Below are positions 55,870-64,000 of a DNA stretch of 64,000 bases, piece after piece. Source of the DNA: Kappaphycus alvarezii (Eukaryota; Rhodophyta; Florideophyceae; Gigartinales; Solieriaceae); NCBI GenBank assembly GCA_002205965.3, contig NADL03000638.1, positions 372,001-436,000 of the forward strand, given 5' to 3'. The translations under genes and the position numbers were made by a program. Every line of letters begins with the position of its first letter. Positions within the stretch are counted from its first letter, which is position 1. Below the pieces are notes generated by a model that worked only from the letters and a program-made list of their open reading frames with translations, ran no database searches and had not been told where the DNA came from.

Positions 55870-57001
55870 GCGGTTGATCCCAAGCTTGAGGTGCTTGCCG
55901 ACCGTTGTCAGCAGAGCTTCTTAGCGCAGTGAAATCACGATGATAATTGCTTGGTCCTGTGGGTTCACCTTGTCGTGGCGGAGGATGATCGGGTGCCGGG
56001 GTAGCACTGTTGTCTCCCGGTTGGTGTGGATATTGCTGAGGGTAACTCCAATTTACGTAACCCATTCCACCGCGACCATGACCACGCCCTCCTTCGCGTC
56101 CACGACCACCTCGACCGCGGCCACGAATTCCAAATGCACGATCTCTCTTGCGCTTGAGGCAATCCTTCATCATGTGTCCCAATTTGTGACATTATTAACA
56201 TTCGACATTAGCTTGAGCGCTTCCTTTCTTCTTCTCCAATGTCTTGCGGGCACCGGGAATAACTGACATCTCTTCTTTACGGCTGTTGTTTTTCTTACTT
56301 GTCTTGCGAGAGCGGCGGTCGACATTTGACTTAATCTCGACGGCAAGCTGGTCAAAGCTCCACTTCATCGAGCCGGCAATGCTTGATAGAGCGGCAAATG
56401 ATTCTGACAATGAGCGAAGTAAGTGTCCAACCTTATCCGCTTCTTCGTAGACGACACCAAGTGCCGCTAGATCGACGAATATGCGATTAAATTCTTGAAG
56501 ATGCTTGTCAATGTCTTCTTTTTCTTCATACGAGAGGCTGTAGAGCTGAGCCTCGAGGTTTAACTTGGCTTGAATATTGTCCCGTTGGTAAGTACTTCTA
56601 AGCTTTTCCCAGATCTGTTTCGTAGTTGCTTCTGTAACAGGAAGCTGCGTGACATTGGTGATGGCTTCTGTTCCCAGATTCAATACAACATGCGAATGGG
56701 CTCTGCGATCATTCGACTCGAAGCGATTAACGGCGGCTGCGGAGGAAGTTCCTGGTTAGGGAGGGTCTTCAGCCAAAAACCCTAGTAGGTTTTCGCGTCT
56801 GAGAAGCTCACGAACCATCACAGACCATGCCGGATAGTTCGAACTGGTCAAGGGCTGAATTCGGACCTTGTCGATGGCGTCGGACGACATCGTGCGTGAA
56901 CAGATGTGTCGAAAAGGGAAAAGGGGTTTCTTGCTCAATGCGATGCTACCATGAAAGATGGTACCTCGTCTGCCTCCCCTCCCGCTTAGGGTCACCAGCA
57001 T
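55712..57001 (-). pseudogene. copia element 2: gag and protease start
   Basis: One frame from 57001. The likely true start is the internal methionine MSSDAIDKVRIQPLTSSNYP, followed by WSVMVRELLRRENLLGFLAE. TAA at 56756-56758 interrupts. The UBN2-like body reads NVTQLPVTEATTKQIWEKL, YSLSYEEKEDIDKHLQEFNR and HLLRSLSESFAALSSIAGSM. At 56195 two consecutive stops fall inside the zinc knuckle (C-x2-C-H-K-L-G-H-M-M-K-D-C). An Arg/Gly-rich stretch follows, then EFWIDCAANEDFVWDRSLF, where the protease D-S-G-A site reads D-C-A-A. The frame ends at 55712; the next part is in another frame. Confidence 0.8.
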
Positions 57002-57002
57002 G

Positions 57003-57245
57003 ACTGCCCTTTTATTATCGTACAGTAAAGCCGGGTTGATCTCGAACCGAGGTCACTCATCTCCCCTCGACCAATCATAGTGCACACAATGGCCTCACAT
57101 ATCTCTGTAATGTAACGTCGAACTCTGTAATGTAAGATCCTCAACACGCACAATGATTTTGTGTGTTGTCACGTTCTCATACTCCAATGTTCTCATACTC
57201 AAGTTCCCGCCAAATCGATCAAACAGGATTAGGCTGTTGTGACAC
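57003..57245 (-). repeat. candidate 5' LTR of copia element 2
   Basis: The region directly upstream of gag on the minus strand has a run from a TGTCACAACAG-like start to an AATAAAA polyadenylation-type signal (about 57013-57020). It is followed by TGGTGACCC, a plausible primer-binding start. No second copy was found downstream of the element, so the call rests on position and signals only. Confidence 0.3.
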
Positions 57246-57334
57246 TTGTGCGATGAATGGAAACGATATTTACTTTATGGAAATATAGGTCCTGCCAATG
57301 GTTTCATTACAAGTACAGAGGACTCATAACCTTT

Positions 57335-57430
57335 CCATTACTCACAGTAAACCAACCCAATTCGCCAATTACGTTTACCAACCCATTCAAGTAAGCCCAA
57401 TTCGCCATTCAAGTAAACCCAATTTAACCC
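57335..57430. repeat. minisatellite, second locus
   Basis: Repeats of AACCCAATTCGCCA and CCATTCAAGTAAACC units. The inverted unit TTTACTTGAATGG is shared with the minisatellite at 41560-41930. It directly precedes an RT-family tail. Confidence 0.65.
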
Positions 57431-57579
57431 AATTCGCCAACCGGGTTGCGACTGGTATTGCCGCACGGGCAGCCATTCCGATTGCTGAACTGCAGCGAAC
57501 ATTGTTCGCTCGTCACGCGGCGAGACTCGTCCAGAATAACGCCAGTTGTTTGTTGGAAGGAATTTTGAGCGACACTTAG
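57424..57579 (+). pseudogene. RT-like family C-terminal tail (copy G)
   Basis: The plus frame reads FANRVATGIAARAAIPIAEL, then TLFARHAARLVQNNASCLLE and GILSDT before a stop. It matches copy C (IATGIAAAVPIAK...ALHAARVIQNNAS) residue by residue through most of its length. It is a 5'-truncated piece beginning at a minisatellite. Confidence 0.55.
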
Positions 57580-57898
57580 GCCGCAACTTGAAATTGTGTA
57601 TACAGTGTGATGTGCCCAAATTCGCACACGAAAAAAATCTAGATGAGGACTATGATTGTATACAGTATCGGAATTGGGAAGATATTTTTACAGTTTTTGA
57701 ATTTGCAAGATATTTTTAATTTGGGTGAGTGTGGCAAATTCATCGGTTGATTTTTTTCATTTTTGGACACGCTGTCATAGTAGATGTCAGTACAGTTCCA
57801 GGTTGTGGGTGATACTACAAGTAGCTCTGAAAGGTCTATATAATGGCCACATCAATTCCCACCCCTGGCCGATGGGTGGCTGGCATGGGTATGGCACC

Positions 57899-58192
57899 TA
57901 GATATTTACCTTGAGGAAATATCTTCTAATAGTCTCTCTGGTTCAGACGATTACCGTTAATACATTTTATGGTTATAAGTATGTTTGTTTGAGACTTTTG
58001 GGGTAGCCAAAAGTCTATATAAGCCGAGTAAACTGCTTCCTTTAGTGGAGGTGAAGCAAGTTGGCAGGCAACTTCAGGTCAAGTCCCAAATAGTTAGGAA
58101 GTTGAGAGTCAACTTCAGACCCAAGAAGCATTTATTTTAGGCTAGTCACTGAGCATAGGTGGTAGACCCTGCCCCTTTTATACTTGCTTGTA
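57899..58192 (+). repeat. gypsy 5' LTR
   Basis: Lies just upstream of gag and aligns over its full length with the LTR at 33247-33541. It contains a TATA box (TATATAAG, 58016-58023). Borders are where that alignment starts and ends; the usual TG...CA ends are not obvious. Confidence 0.65.
58016..58023 (+). promoter_or_regulatory. TATA box of the gypsy LTR
   Basis: TATATAAG about 120 bases into the LTR and 400 bases before the gag ATG at 58418, an expected place for the LTR promoter. Confidence 0.5.
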
Positions 58193-58417
58193 GCTTTCTC
58201 AACTCTCTTCTATATACACTCCCTTTTGTTCGCTCAAAATACCACGGTAGCACTTCTGTCGCTCGCAACACCTCCTTCTCAGGGTAATTGGTTCTGAGGA
58301 TCTCTTCCCCCGCCGATTTACCTCTATCATTTGGTACTCTTGTGGAGGGGGTTGCACCCGAGGTATTCGAGTTGAGCAGTAGTAAGGAACACTTCGGGGG
58401 ATTTCTTTTCTGTAATC

Positions 58418-59783
58418 ATGGATCTCAATGCTGCTCGTATAACGTTCACAGGGGGCAAGACTGAAGACGTTGAGGAGTTTCTTTACACATATGTCAACGT
58501 TGTGATGCGAGAGAAGGGCGATGAAGAGAAGGCCGCAAGTATCTTCGCCTATCTTCATGGTGACGCAAAGCACAAATATAAGTCCAAGTTTATCGACGGG
58601 TGGTCTCTTAACGGGAATGGGCGTAACTTCGGTGAGGTATGTGAGTGGCTTGTGAAAGAGTATGCTAAGGAGGTAGAACCAGATGAGATGATTCGTACCG
58701 CCATAGAGGCCCGGCTCAACTTCGACGATTTGTTAAGCTCATTGGTGTACTTGTGTGATCTTTATGAAAAGGCTGGGTTCAACGCCCAAGCCAAGTACGG
58801 AATGCTGCGTAAGGCGGCTATGGGGGATAAGCGGCTCTCCGATTTCCTCCTCATCAAGGGCCCTCACACTTTTGATGAACTGAAGGGTACCATAGTAGAA
58901 TTTGTCAAAAATTCGGAGACGTTTCAGTCACTGAGTGAGGTACCGAGGGAAACCCGCACATCGGTGTCTATCGTACATCCTGAAAAGAATTATCAAAGGC
59001 CGGCTACTAGTGCAGCGGCATTAGAATCTTATCAGGAGCGATGTCAAAAACTTGGAAGAAAGGTTGGAAACCCGATTCGATAATCGACTTGACATGATAA
59101 CCTCGCAGTTGGAAAGCCTTACTCTTACCATTAAGAAGAACCAGTCTGGGGCCCCCAAAGCCGCAGAAGTCTGTTCTTACTGTCACAAGCCTGGACACTT
59201 TGCAAACAGGTGTCCTGATAATCCATATAGAAACACTCGTTGTGCAAAGTGCGGTCGATATGGGCATCATGAAAGTAACTGCTGGTCTAAAGACAACAGA
59301 AGAGCAAATTTATCGGAAGCAAGGAGTGAGTCAGGACCAGAGGTGAAAATCTTACAAAATAGAAGGGATCAAAGGTTGACGGATGCTGGTAACGTATCCA
59401 TCGCTGAAGAGATTAGTCAAGTCAATGTGACAAAAAGGGATGGGGAAGGGAACATTTTATCGAAGAAACCTAGGCTAGAGTATGGAATGCTGGAGCATAT
59501 CCCAGCACCTGTACCTCATCGAACCAAGAGGTCTCATCAAGTTGTTCCAGGAGTGGGAGTCATTCCGGCCAAGAAGACGAAAAAGAGTAAGAAAGTTAAG
59601 AGTATCTCTAAGGACGTACTAGAGTATGTGAAGAGGTACAATTTGGTGGCTGAGCTTGCATCGGCCCCAACTGGGATAACGTTTGGTCAACTTTTGAGGG
59701 GCGACGCAGAGGATGCGAGAAAAGAACTCAAAAAAATTATCAGGTCTAATAAGTCCGCTAAGGGTAAGAAACTGTTTCTTCAA
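58418..59783 (+). pseudogene. gypsy gag, one frameshift
   Basis: The ATG at 58418 gives MDLNAARITFTGGKTEDVEE, and the gag core continues with FLYTYVNVVM, ASIFAYLHGDAKHKYKSKF and EYAKEVEPDEMIRTAIEARL. At about 59035 the frame is lost. The other frame carries a coiled coil (LEERLETRFDNRLDM) and two zinc knuckles, CSYCHKPGHFANRCP and CAKCGRYGHHESNCW, then a basic tail to TAG at 59784. About 450 codons in total. Two knuckles and a helical gag are usual for gypsy elements. Confidence 0.8.
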
Positions 59784-59786
59784 TAG

Positions 59787-60602
59787 GCCTTGACAGCACC
59801 AAGACGTCTTAAGCTGGTACCAGTCAAAGTATTGGGTATGAAAACCCAAGCTCTCTTCGATTCGGGTGCTGTTCCAAACCTCATTTCAGAAACTTTGGTG
59901 ACAGATCTAGGTCTCGAAATTACTCCAACGACTCGAAAAATAACTGTAACGGATGGAACCGTCTCAAAATGCATGGGCACTGTTGACAAGTTTTCCGTGT
60001 TCTTTGGGGACTCTAAAGTTGATGTAGACTTTCTTGTCATGCCGGATCTCCCTTTCGATGCAATCATTGGCTGCCCCACAATGGAAAGACTAGGGACATG
60101 CATTGACTTGGGCAACCAAATGGTTTCAGTTAATATTGACGGCAGAACCGTGAAGATGCCCCTGGATTTCGACAAAAGCACGCATCCTGAAGATTTAAAA
60201 GAAACGGACAGTGAAGATTTCACTTCTAGCTATGACAGCGAAGGTTCGGAACCAACTAACACTTTCGGAAGTGGAAAAGGGTACCCTCGGGTGTTAATGA
60301 ACATGGCATGGGACGATTATGATTCCGGGTTTGAAACAGATGACGACTGGAATTCTAGGATAAGTTTGAAACCCGAATGTGTTTCTTTTTGCGATTATAT
60401 CGAATCAAAGGACAGAATTCGGAGCATGAAAGAATATTACCTTTGCAAAGAAAATATGAATACGTCGAATTCCATATGTGAAGATGTGAGCACGACGGAA
60501 GAGGTCCTTCAAAATATTGAGGTTGAGGATCAAGAAGAAAAAGGGCGCCAAATGGCAGAAATCCAAGGAAAAGTGCAGCACCTTCCCGCCCCGCCTCACT
60601 GA
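59787..60602 (+). pseudogene. gypsy aspartic protease and linker
   Basis: This is in the same frame as the end of gag, separated only by TAG (59784-59786, context CAA TAG GCC). The site reads TQALFDSGAVPNLISETLV (D-S-G intact), then VDFLVMPDLPFDAIIGCPTM, the second hydrophobic-hydrophobic-G motif of retropepsins. A long acidic linker follows (DDYDSGFETDDDWN). The frame ends in TGA at 60600. The TAG could be a programmed readthrough or just a mutation. Confidence 0.75.
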
Positions 60603-63146
60603 AAATATCCGACATGTTAACATCTTCCGAAGTAATTGCATGGAGCGTTTCAGATTTAAGACAAGCAAGTGTACCGGTTACTCACTCGTTCGAACTTACC
60701 GACACTCAACCGATTTAACACAAGCCTAGACGTCAACCGCCAAAATATGACCAATTTATCTCAGAAAATGTTACAAGTATGCTGAAAAATGATATTATTC
60801 GACCAGTTTCATCCCCATGGTCGTTTCCAGTTGTGGTCGCACCAAAGAAGGATGGAAAGCTGCGTTTTTGCGTCGATTACCGACAACTGAACCAGAGAAT
60901 GATACCCGATCGATTTCCGATTCCGAACATGGAGGAGATCCTCGAGGACCTGAAGGACGGGAGATATTTCACCTCAATTGACCTTTACACTGGCTATTGG
61001 CAGATTCCATTGGATGAAAAATGTAAGGAAAAAACAACCTTTACCAGCAAAGCCGGTACGTTCAGGTTCGAAGTGATGCCTTTTGGTCTCATGAATGCAC
61101 CAGCTACATTCCAAAGAATGATGAACGAGGTTTTGAAAGGACTTCCATTCGCAAGAGTCTATATCGATGATGTCGTCATATTCTCAGAAACATTGGATCA
61201 GCACATCTCGCACGCCAAGACAGTTGTGGAGAGGATATCGGAGTATAGCTTGAAAATTAAGTTGAGAAAATGCTTCTTTGCGAAAACTTCTATCCAATTA
61301 CTCGGTCATATCGTTGACCAGGAGGGAATTAGAGTGGATCCAGAGAAAACGAAAAAAATAAAGTTGGCACCAAGGCCCGCAATAAAGACGGAGGTCCGAA
61401 GCTTCTTAGGACTGGCCTCATATTACAGAAGATTTATCAAAGATTTCGCCAAGACTGCAGCACCGTTACATGCCGGCACTACGAAGAACGGAAAATTTTA
61501 CTGGAACAAGGAAATGGAAACTGCATTTGAGGAGCTTAAAGATAAGCTATGTGTCCCCCAGTGCTCATGTATCCAGATTTCAAGAGACCATTTGGTGTGG
61601 AGACAGATGCCTCAGAACGGTCTTTGGGTGTCGTTTTGTCCCAAAAAGATAAAAACGGAAGACTACACCCTGTTCAATTCGTAACTCGGACTCTGAACGA
61701 TGCGGAAAGGAGATACTCAGTCTGCGAAAAAGAAGCGCTCGCTGTTGTCTTCGCACTGAAAAAGTTTCGCGTGTACCTTTTATCACTCGAGTAATTTGTC
61801 TTGATAACTGATCACCAGGCACTTACGACAGCATTCCAAAAGAAAGATGTACATCATCACTTGGCCCGATGGCTCGACATTTTCGCAGAATATCGGTTTG
61901 AAATTGTGTATAGGCCCGGACGCAATAATCAGCCTGCCGATTACCTATCCCGCTTGAGGGATCCACTGAGTCCAAATGAAAAAGCTTCCGAGGACATCGT
62001 CAGAGTTACTGAGGTGTAAGTGCCGAACGATAACGAGTACGAAGCTCATATTTACGTAATAATTAAGTTCTTGGATGGACAAGAAATGAGAAGGGTTGAT
62101 CTGGAACATAGAAATTGGGTACGCAGGAATCAAAAGGCTTTTATATTGTGGAATGGGAAACTCTTCCGACACAAAAAAGCCGGTCCTCGACTGGTGGCCC
62201 CTATGAAAGAAATAATGGAGATCTTGAGGACTTTTCATGATGAGTTAGGGCATTAAGATCTCGAAACAACCAAAACATTCATTACGGGGAGATTCTGGTG
62301 GCCCAGTATCCATAAAGACGTCTTTAATTTCATGAAAAGCTGCGACAACTGTCAAGAGTTTACTCCGATACGAAAGTATAAGACAACTCTAAAATTTCCA
62401 GTTTCCGGTCGATTTGAAACCTTCTCAATTGACTTCGCGGGCCCGTTCAAGGAAACTTCTTCCGGAAACAAATATCTCCTTATAGGGGTGGAACATCTTA
62501 CTGGATGGCCAATAGCAGTTGCAGTCGAGGAGGCAAATGCTGAGGTGGTACTGAGATTCATCGAAAAAGAAATAATTGAACCGTTTGGTCTTCCAAAAAG
62601 GATCATCTCGGATAACGTCCTTTGTTTACTGCAACTTCACTGCTTTGTTTTTTGGAAGAGAAAGGGATTCGGCTGAAGACCGTTCTCGCATACGCTCCTA
62701 TGTCCAACGGGAAAGCGGAGAGGATGGTTGGAACCATCAAACGAGCAATATCGAAAACTATGTTGGAGAATGAAATCCAGTGGGAAGATGCCTTACCAAA
62801 AGTGTTATACGGCTACCGTCGAAGAAGAGGAAGAAATGGGCGCTCACCATTCGGGCTAATTTACGGAAGGGCTCCTAGAATGTTACAGAGAGACATGGAA
62901 ACAAATATTATCTATGAAGAGAGTAGCGAAGTAGAACTACTGGCCACCGAAGGCTGGAGATCACACCGCGCGCTAACACAGACAAGAAATAAGGATGAAG
63001 AGCCTCCAGTCAAAACTTTTTCAGTCGGCTCTAAAGTACTTGTAGCACACGGAAAAGCAATGCAACAGGCTGGGAAGTGGCCGGCCTTCCAAATAAAGCA
63101 CTCGAACCCTTGCATCGTCACGGAGGAAAGACACCCGCAATATTAG
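60603..63146 (+). pseudogene. gypsy RT, RNase H and integrase
   Basis: RT: LRQASVPVTHSFELTDTQPI (TAA at about 60716), IIRPVSSPWSFPVVVAPKKD, FCVDYRQLN, TSIDLYTGYWQIPLD, the catalytic Y-I-D-D intact at 61160-61171, and LGHIVDQEGIRVDPEK. RNase H after a frameshift near 61555: VETDASERSLGVVLSQ, EKEALAVVFALKKFR, TAA at 61792, ITDHQALT, YRPGRNNQPADYLSR. Integrase: HDELGH, then TAA at 62254 inside the zinc domain, FWWPSIHKDV, C-D-N-C-Q, FSIDFAGPF, RIISDN, a frameshift near 62610, then SNGKAERMVGTIKRA (catalytic Glu) and a basic end. Domain order and motifs are classical Ty3/gypsy. Confidence 0.88.
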
Positions 63147-64000
63147 CTCTGTTCAAGCTCAGGGAAGAGATCAAGGAGGGCCATCCATGCACTTCGTCTG
63201 GTCCCTTACCCTCAGAGGCCTGAAGAATTCCTTCTCACACAGGACTATGCGGAACCACGGGGCATACTCACCTTTGACTATAGAATGATTCCCATGGGAG
63301 GAAAAAGGGCCTGGGAATGGATCATCTCGATTACGCGGGACTACTACGAACTCCACGTAATCATCCATTTCTGTATTAATTTATTCCTATGTTTTCGTAC
63401 ATTGAACGGACCATTGCTACCTCAAGAAGATTTCCGACAATTAATAATAGTACTATTTTCATTCCAAAACGGAATGTTTCGGTTCACGGAAGCAGGTCCA
63501 GAGTTTTTGTAAGTAATATATCATTACTCTATAGGAAGGTATGGAATGGTAGCTATCGGAGACTTGTCGCAAACGTATCTGAACATTGTCCGTCCGATTT
63601 ACGTATTTCTCAAGAACAACCAAGATGTGCGACTGAGAGGTTACGCCACCCCCTGATATGGAATATCGACTGGTCCCATATCCCTTATGGAATCTTATGT
63701 TTCCCCGCCACAAATTGGGAACACTGACGGTGGTGAAGATCCTCCCGAAGCAGTGATGATGACCCGAGGAGGACCATCGGGAGACAACAACCCGCCCAGA
63801 AGAGGTTCTGGTCGTCCCCCAAGAGGACGTCGTGCAGGTCCCAGTACGTCGGGAACTGGTCGGGGCCATTCATCGGGACAGCCCACCACAACTTTGTCTA
63901 CCAACCAACTACCCCAAGAAGGAGATGTTGCAAGCGACAAAAGTGCTACCGTGGTAAAGTTGAACGAACAAAAAGGAGTGGATAGGGAAAACAGGTGAGA
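63147..64000 (+). pseudogene. region after gypsy integrase, incomplete
   Basis: Protein-like text continues after the integrase stop in shifting frames: ALRLVPYPQRPEEFLLTQDY, then GILTFDYRMIPMGGKRAWEW to about 63300. An ORF open from about 63687 to near the window end is Gly/Arg/Pro-rich (NNPPRRGSGRPPRGRRAGPS). This may be the 3' coding tail of the gypsy element, as the acidic ORF before the LTR at 33247 suggests for its relative, or a new gene. The window end prevents a decision. Confidence 0.3.

Larger units (their letters stand above)
52747..57001 (-). mobile_element. Ty1/copia retroelement 2, nearly complete coding region, inactive
   Basis: Gag, zinc knuckle, protease, integrase, RT and RNase H all lie in order on the minus strand. 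Most lesions are single in-frame stops. Gag keeps one frame with stops at 56756 and 56195; integrase-RT-RNase H keeps another with stops at 55315 and 53779. There is one frame change in the protease region (about 55850). It is a different copia lineage from element 1, closer to the classical type with a UBN2-like gag and H-x3-H...C-x2-C integrase. Decay looks recent compared with element 1. Confidence 0.85.
57899..64000 (+). mobile_element. Ty3/gypsy retroelement, inactive, running off the window
   Basis: 5' LTR (57899-58192), gag with two zinc knuckles, aspartic protease, RT, RNase H and integrase follow in gypsy order on the plus strand. At least seven lesions are visible: frameshifts near 59035, 60590, 61555 and 62610, and stops at 59784, 60716, 61792, 62017 and 62254. 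The 3' part and 3' LTR lie beyond the window or in the unassigned last 850 bases. Confidence 0.85.

Noticed and set aside
52747..57001. Several 60-150 codon plus-strand ORFs across copia element 2
   Set aside because: All are antisense to clearly recognisable gag/pol domains.
57035..57060. tRNA-like T-loop (GGTTCGAGATC on the minus strand)
   Set aside because: No acceptor stem, D-arm or anticodon arm can be folded around it; it lies in the leader region of copia element 2.
43248..62256. Reassigned stop codons, since several elements keep one frame with multiple stops
   Set aside because: DPH1 and TRM44 end normally, all three stop codons occur inside elements, and frameshifts accompany them in most; nonsense decay explains it.

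Overview
The window is nuclear DNA of a eukaryote. The two recognisable housekeeping genes (DPH1 and TRM44) are single-exon, and almost everything else is decayed mobile DNA. LTR retroelements of the Ty1/copia and Ty3/gypsy types, a hAT transposon and many fragments of one RT-like family dominate. No rRNA, tRNA or prokaryotic operon structure was recognised. Intron-poor genes in a retroelement-rich background, plus a broken gene that may be of totivirus type, would fit a florideophyte red alga such as Chondrus crispus. That is an inference from genome style, not a database match.

Layout. 1-7.7 kb: fragments of an RT-like element. An unrecognised gene (2017-2187 and about 6080-6640) is split by a roughly 3.9 kb insertion that carries a dead hAT transposase on the minus strand. 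7.7-13.3 kb: mostly unassigned, with short coding-like remnants. 13.3-18.9 kb: a GC-richer gene island with an RT-family C-terminal ORF, DPH1, TRM44 (one apparent frameshift) and a broken RT fragment. 19-36.7 kb: an AT-rich, gene-poor block holding a heavily decayed copia element interrupted by a small TIR element, a pair of inverted coding-like repeats, an acidic ORF that ends exactly at an old LTR, and other remnants. 36.4-39.6 kb (minus): one gene of about 950 codons broken by in-frame stops and frameshifts, a candidate integrated totivirus-like capsid gene. 40-44.2 kb: RT-family tails, a minisatellite, a broken unknown gene and a two-C2H2-finger pseudogene. 45.6-50.4 kb (minus): copia element 1, with a second member of the C2H2 family directly upstream of it (50.45-51.2 kb). 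52.7-57.2 kb (minus): copia element 2. 57.9-64 kb (plus): a gypsy element with its 5' LTR, running off the end of the window.

Functional content. The only genes likely to work for the cell are DPH1 (first step of diphthamide synthesis on eEF2) and, if its single frameshift is a read or assembly error, TRM44 (2'-O-methylation of U44 in tRNA-Ser). Both act on the translation machinery and lie head to tail on the plus strand. A 40-bp perfect palindrome lies just upstream of DPH1, and related GTACTGTAC/GTACAGTAC motifs recur in GC-richer intergenic DNA. The rest is a layered record of insertions: an RT-family tail inside hAT sequence, hAT inside an older gene, and a TIR element inside decayed copia.
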